DNA from: DUPH01 sp035449085
GTDB taxonomy: Bacteria > Verrucomicrobiota > Kiritimatiellia > RFP12 > UBA1067
Direction: 5' to 3'
Assembly: GCA_035449085.1 (NCBI GenBank)
Contig: DAOTKE010000059.1
Coordinates: forward strand, 1-19,611
DNA: 19,611 nt
In this document: piece by piece, positions 15,771 through 19,611 of the stretch
Layout: each line of letters starts with the position of its first letter
Position numbering within the stretch: position 1 is the stretch's first letter
Program-made: the position numbers and the translations under genes
The notes under the pieces: model-generated
What the model was told of the DNA's origin: nothing
What the model saw: only the letters and a program-made list of their open reading frames with translations
The model's database searches: none

Positions 15771-15776
15771 TCTAAT

Positions 15777-16583
15777 GTGAGACAGGGATTGTTGGTTGTA
15801 TCGGTCGCCGTGCTGGGCGTGATGACGATCGCGGCACAGACGCGCGAGGGATGGACACTGGTGTGGGCGGATGAATTTGAACGCGACGGATTGCCCGATC
15901 CGTCCAAATGGACTTATGAAAAGGGGTTCGTGCGCAACAAAGAAGCGCAATACTATACCGTCAAGCGTGCTGAAAACGCACGTGTCGAGGGGGGCAGGCT
16001 CATCATTGAGGGACATAAGGAGGAGTATACGGCGCCTGACGGCAAGCGCGCCTCTTACACGGCGGCGAGCGTCACGACTGACGGCACATTCGCGCTGACT
16101 TACGGGCGCGTGGAGGTTAAGGCTAAGTTGCCGCGCGGCCGCGGTATGTGGCCCGCGATCTGGATGCTCGGTACGAGCATTCATGACATCGGTTGGCCGC
16201 GCTGCGGTGAGATCGACATCATGGAGTTCGTGGGGCACGAGCCGTCGGCGGTTCACGCCAACGTACACTGGTTTGACGCGGCAAAAGGGAAACTCACTTC
16301 AGCCGGCGGCAAGCTGCACGAACAGAATCCGTCGGACGGTTTTCACATCTATGCTGTCGAATGGTTCAAAGACCGTATGGATTTCTTCTATGACGAACGT
16401 CTCTATTTTTCCTGCCCGCTGACTCAAGCGGGTACGGATGAGGCCAATCCCTTTCACAAGCCGCATTACCTGATCCTGAACCTGGCGATCGGCGGAAGCT
16501 GGGGTGGTCAGCAGGGGATTGATGATTCGATTTTCCCGCAACGCTACGAGATTGACTATGTCCGTTTTTATCAAAAGAAATGA
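15777..16583 (+). CDS. Secreted GH16 endo-glycanase (laminarinase-like)
   Basis: A 268-residue retaining glycoside hydrolase of family 16, a jelly-roll fold that cleaves beta-1,3 or beta-1,4 bonds in glucans or galactans. GTG 15777 begins a signal peptide (RQGLLVVSVAVLGVMTIAAQ), and almost the whole mature protein is the catalytic domain. Landmarks: LVWADEFE, NKEAQYYT, AASVTTDGTFALTYGRVEVKAK, RGMWPAIWMLG, and the active site EIDIMEF with Glu145 (nucleophile), Asp147 and Glu150 (acid/base), then HANVHW, FHIYAVEW, YLILNLAIGGSWGG and the terminal EIDYVRFYQ. The NKEAQYYT and EIDIMEFVG forms resemble laminarinase-type GH16 (beta-1,3-glucanase), but porphyranase- or agarase-type specificity cannot be excluded. 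It starts 32 bp after the beta-helix gene, and the next gene starts 37 bp later. Confidence 0.92.
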   Translation: MRQGLLVVSVAVLGVMTIAAQTREGWTLVWADEFERDGLPDPSKWTYEKGFVRNKEAQYYTVKRAENARVEGGRLIIEGHKEEYTAPDGKRASYTAASVTTDGTFALTYGRVEVKAKLPRGRGMWPAIWMLGTSIHDIGWPRCGEIDIMEFVGHEPSAVHANVHWFDAAKGKLTSAGGKLHEQNPSDGFHIYAVEWFKDRMDFFYDERLYFSCPLTQAGTDEANPFHKPHYLILNLAIGGSWGGQQGIDDSIFPQRYEIDYVRFYQKK

Positions 16584-16620
16584 TGCGTTGCCGGTTGAGT
16601 GACGCAGGGAGGGGAACGTG

Positions 16621-18174
16621 ATGACAAGAAGGTCGATGATGGGGGTTGTAGTGACGGCCCTGTGCGGGGCGCGGATTGTTTGTGCTGCTGAGTTGGCAGA
16701 AGCTCAGCGCGACGGGGACGTTGTGACCTACGAAGCGTTTGGCGCGGTGGGGAACGGCGTGGCCGATGACTTGCCCGCGATCTGTAAGGCGCACGAGGCG
16801 GCGAACGCACAAGGCAAGCGGGTGAGGAGTCAGGACGGCGCCACCTATCATCTGGGACGCCGCGCTTTGACCGCCATCATTGAAACCGATACAGACTGGG
16901 GGACTTCGCGTTTCATCATCGATGACAGCCTGGATGTTGAGAACCACCGCAAGGCGCTGTTTGAAGTGCGATCGCGGCTGGAACCGGTGACGATCAGAAT
17001 CGACAAACTGGCACGGGATCAGCGCCAGTTGGATCTCAAGCCGCCCATGGATTGCCTGGTGATGGTGCGGAACGACAACAAAAAAATCTTCATCCGTCGC
17101 GGATTAAACCAAAACAACGGCACCGCACAGCAAGAGTCCTTTATCTTGCGGTGCGATGGCGCCATCGAGGGGCCCATCATGTGGGACTACGAGACGATCA
17201 CCCAAGTGACCGCGCGGCCGATCGATCCCGTGCCCCTCATTCTGCGCGGCGGTGTTTTTACGCGCACAGGCAATCGCATGCGCCAAGAGAAGGGGTACAA
17301 CTACTGGGGGCGAAATATCCGCATCACGCGCTCGAATACTGAAGTTCAGGGGATGACGCATCGCGTGATCGGTGAGGGAGAGTTCGGCCATCCCTACGGC
17401 GGTTTTCTGAATTGCAGTGAGGCCGCCAACATCACGTTGCGCGACTGTATGATTGATTCGCACAAAACGTATAAAACGATCGGTGCCGCCGGGAAACCGG
17501 TTTCGATGGGCTCCTATGGTTACAGCGCCTCGCATGTGGTCAATTTCAAGATGATCGGCTGCCGTATGGAAAACATCAACGACCGCAGCCGGTGGGGTGT
17601 GATCGGCAGTAATTTCATGAAGAACATTTTGCTCGACGGCTGTGCGCTTTCCAGAATGGATGTCCACCAGGGGGTGGCCGGCGAATACACGATCAGAAAC
17701 TGCATCTTGGGATATGCTGGGCTCAATGCGATCGGACGAGGGAAGCTGGTCGTGGAGAATTCGACCCTACACGGTGGCAATCTGATTTCGTTCCGTTCAG
17801 ACTACGGCTCGACATGGGATGGCGATGTTGTGGTGCGGAACTGCCGCTGGATCCCGAACGCCGGGGCCGTCCAGTCACGTCCGATTCTTTTCGGCATGAG
17901 CAATGACGGGACACACGATTTCGGTTATACCTGTTACATGCCGCGCACGATCACGATTGACGGTCTGGTCATCGACGACGCCCGGCTCCCCGAAAACTAT
18001 CAGGGTGTGTTCGTCTTCGGCGATCCGATCGGTGCCGCAAAAACGTCACGCCCGTTCCCTTACGTGTTGACCGAACGTGTCCTTGTGCGGGGCGTCCAGA
18101 CAGCCAGCGGCCGGCCGCTCGGCCGCTCCACCAATCCTGAAGTGGAGCGGGCCGTCGCGTGGACCATGCCGTGA
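16621..18174 (+). CDS. Secreted pectate-lyase-superfamily beta-helix protein
   Basis: A 517-residue exported protein with a right-handed beta-helix fold. The ATG at 16621 follows AGGGAGGGGA (16606-16615); an in-frame GTG at 16618 is possible. The signal peptide starts TRRSMMG, so twin-arginine export is possible but not certain. The opening FGAVGNGVADDLPAICKAHEAAN is the standard entry of Pectate_lyase_3/GH28-like enzymes (FGAxGDGxxDDxxAI). Helix rungs follow with NITLRDCMIDS, VVNFKMIGCRM, NILLDGCALSR, YTIRNCILGYAG and VVVRNCRWIPN. Unlike the larger beta-helix protein upstream it has a single module and no binding domains. Conserved Asp and His residues (HGG, DYG) could be catalytic, but I could not assign a lyase or hydrolase mechanism. 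It is the last gene of the cluster and ends 16 bp from the convergent RNase gene. Confidence 0.75.
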   Translation: MTRRSMMGVVVTALCGARIVCAAELAEAQRDGDVVTYEAFGAVGNGVADDLPAICKAHEAANAQGKRVRSQDGATYHLGRRALTAIIETDTDWGTSRFIIDDSLDVENHRKALFEVRSRLEPVTIRIDKLARDQRQLDLKPPMDCLVMVRNDNKKIFIRRGLNQNNGTAQQESFILRCDGAIEGPIMWDYETITQVTARPIDPVPLILRGGVFTRTGNRMRQEKGYNYWGRNIRITRSNTEVQGMTHRVIGEGEFGHPYGGFLNCSEAANITLRDCMIDSHKTYKTIGAAGKPVSMGSYGYSASHVVNFKMIGCRMENINDRSRWGVIGSNFMKNILLDGCALSRMDVHQGVAGEYTIRNCILGYAGLNAIGRGKLVVENSTLHGGNLISFRSDYGSTWDGDVVVRNCRWIPNAGAVQSRPILFGMSNDGTHDFGYTCYMPRTITIDGLVIDDARLPENYQGVFVFGDPIGAAKTSRPFPYVLTERVLVRGVQTASGRPLGRSTNPEVERAVAWTMP

Positions 18175-18190
18175 GCCGGAAGCTGCCGAT

Positions 18191-19611
18191 TCAGCGCGAG
18201 CCTGGGTCGCCGACCGAATACAGGATCTTGCCGGTCTGTCCGTCCGCGATGCAGAAGGATTCGGGATGGCGGTGGAGTTCGGACTTGAAGGTCAATCGGC
18301 CGGTGTACCGCCGTTGCAGTTCGACCAGGAAGGCTTCGTCTTCGGTGCGCAGGCGTTCGAGCACGCTGGGCGCGACCACGATCTGCAGTTCGACCATATT
18401 GCGTCCCTCGCTGCGGACCTTACGCATGAGGGCCGCAATCTGGCGCTGGATGTCCACGCTCAGGGCCAGCGGCGATTTGATCAGACCGTGGCCGCGGCAA
18501 TAGGGGCAGTCCGAGTACATCTGAGAGAGCAGGCTCTCTTCCTGGCGCTGGCGGGTCATTTCCATCAAGCCGAGTTCGGAAATCGGCAGCACATTGGTAC
18601 GGGAGCGGTCGCGCTTGAGAGCCTGTTTCATGGCCTTGTGGACGGCGTTCTGGTGCTTGCGCGATTTCATGTCGATCAGGTCGAGCACAACCAGTCCGCC
18701 GATATTACGCAGGCGAAGCTGGCGCGCGACCTCTTCGACGGCCTCGAGGTTCACCTCCAGGATCGCGTCTTCCTGTGAGCCTTTGCCGCGGTGACGGCCG
18801 GTGTTGACGTCGATAGCGATCAACGCTTCAGTCTCATCGAAGACCAGATAGCCGCCAGACTTGAGATTCACCTTGCGGCGGAAGGCCTCTTCAAGCTGAC
18901 GTTCTACGCCGTGGTGTTCGAAGATCGAGAGATGGCCTTCGTAGTGGTGGATGACGTTTTTCGCGCGGCGCGAGATCTTGCCGGCCACGTTGCGGATGCG
19001 CTCGTAAGCTTCGGCGTCGTCAATCGTCACGCGGTCGATCTCCTCGGTCAGCCAGTCGCGCACGACGCGTTCGACCAGGTCGGGCTCGTGATAGACGCAG
19101 GCCGGCGACTTGAGGTTCTTGATGTTGTTTTGCAGTTCGTTCCACGACTCCCACAGGTTGCGCAGGTCGCGCACGAAGGCGCGCTTGTTGGCTCCCGAGC
19201 CGACGGTGCGGACAATCAGGCCGGCGTCATCCGGTAGCGGCAGACGGTCGAGAATCTTCTTCAGGCGCTGGCGTTCCTTGGCGTCGCCGATTTTGCGCGA
19301 GACGCCGCGCAGGCGTGTGCCGGGCATCATGACCAGGTAGCGGCCGGGCAGGCTGAGGTTGGCGGTGACGCGCGGGCCTTTGGTGCCGATCGGGCCTTTG
19401 GTGACCTGTACCACGATTTCGTATCCTGGCGGAAAACGTTTGGCGATCTCCTCGTTTGAAATCCGGCGCCGCCGCGAGGGACGCGAATGGTCGTCATCTT
19501 CGTCCAGCCGACTGTCGTCATCGGGCAACATGTCCCAATAGTGCAGGAAGGCGTTTTTCTTCAGGCCGATATCCACGAAGGCGGCCTGCAGGTCGTGCTC
19601 CAGATTCTGGA
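18191..19611 (-). CDS. rng: Ribonuclease E/G family protein, 5' end outside the window
   Basis: An endoribonuclease that cuts single-stranded A/U-rich RNA in rRNA maturation and mRNA decay. About 472 residues are visible. The frame stays open to the window edge with HDLQAAFVDIGLKKNAFLH, typical of the S1 domain, so the true start lies beyond 19611. Domains in order: split S1 with an acidic-basic insert, the 5' sensor/RNase H-like region (GTRLRGVSRKI, GLIVRTVGSGA), and the DNase I-like catalytic part with the Mg-binding aspartates in LIAIDVNTG (codon 18809-18811) and LDLIDMK (codon 18671-18673). The zinc-link CPYCRGHG follows, then a small domain. There is no long RNase E scaffold tail, so it resembles RNase G. 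It converges on the beta-helix gene; no hairpin separates them. Confidence 0.93.
   Translation of the reverse strand, partial: QNLEHDLQAAFVDIGLKKNAFLHYWDMLPDDDSRLDEDDDHSRPSRRRRISNEEIAKRFPPGYEIVVQVTKGPIGTKGPRVTANLSLPGRYLVMMPGTRLRGVSRKIGDAKERQRLKKILDRLPLPDDAGLIVRTVGSGANKRAFVRDLRNLWESWNELQNNIKNLKSPACVYHEPDLVERVVRDWLTEEIDRVTIDDAEAYERIRNVAGKISRRAKNVIHHYEGHLSIFEHHGVERQLEEAFRRKVNLKSGGYLVFDETEALIAIDVNTGRHRGKGSQEDAILEVNLEAVEEVARQLRLRNIGGLVVLDLIDMKSRKHQNAVHKAMKQALKRDRSRTNVLPISELGLMEMTRQRQEESLLSQMYSDCPYCRGHGLIKSPLALSVDIQRQIAALMRKVRSEGRNMVELQIVVAPSVLERLRTEDEAFLVELQRRYTGRLTFKSELHRHPESFCIADGQTGKILYSVGDPGSR

Noticed and set aside
18077..18778. A 233-residue plus-strand frame running past the beta-helix gene
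   Set aside because: It overlaps the end of the beta-helix gene and the strongly supported RNase E/G gene on the opposite strand, and resembles no protein family.

Overview
This window is a GC-rich chromosomal segment, dense in genes, from a Gram-negative bacterium. The gene set suggests the PVC superphylum, with Kiritimatiellota, Lentisphaerota or Verrucomicrobiota the likeliest; this is inference. Supporting signs are an outer-membrane lipid-transport (Mla) operon, secreted proteins with TIG/pre-peptidase-like domains, several exported right-handed beta-helix proteins, a Reg_prop/Y_Y_Y sensor kinase beside glycoside hydrolases, and intergenic palindromes and GAT-type hexamer repeats. No rRNA, tRNA, CRISPR array, integrase or transposase was seen.

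Layout. (1) 151-1800 (+) is a secreted protein of unknown function. Its 3' end overlaps, tail to tail, the DNA-repair glycosylase gene mutM (1769-2629, -). (2) 2630-3242 is a 613-bp gap. It holds the likely mutM promoter, a 276-bp open stretch flanked by inverted hexamer repeats that resembles a decayed four-helix-bundle gene tail, and a likely promoter for the next operon. (3) 3243-5978 (+) is a compact mlaE-mlaF-mlaD operon for ABC-driven phospholipid traffic across the envelope. Its MlaD carries five 35-residue repeats. (4) 5982-6037 is a perfect palindromic three-way-junction repeat between the Mla operon and the convergent fluoride channel gene crcB/fluC (6056-6442, -). (5) 6443-6615 is a divergent control region with one promoter for crcB and one for a probably leaderless dus gene. 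(6) 6616-18174 (+) is a run of six tightly packed genes: a tRNA-dihydrouridine synthase, a 1013-residue sensor histidine kinase, a GH78-like six-hairpin glycosidase, a duplicated beta-helix protein with sugar-binding-like C-terminal domains, a GH16 endo-glycanase and a second beta-helix protein. (7) 18191-19611 (-) is the 3' part of an RNase E/G gene whose 5' end lies outside the window.

The part most worth attention is 7670-18174. It reads as a polysaccharide-utilisation locus with its own sensor. Four exported enzymes or putative enzymes follow one kinase with gaps of 2-37 bp. There is no SusC/SusD pair and no response regulator in the window, so it differs from the Bacteroidetes layout. 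GH16 points to a beta-glucan or a galactan-type polymer, the GH78-like protein to rhamnose-bearing side chains, and the beta-helix proteins to uronic-acid or pectin-like chains. The actual substrate cannot be settled from sequence alone.
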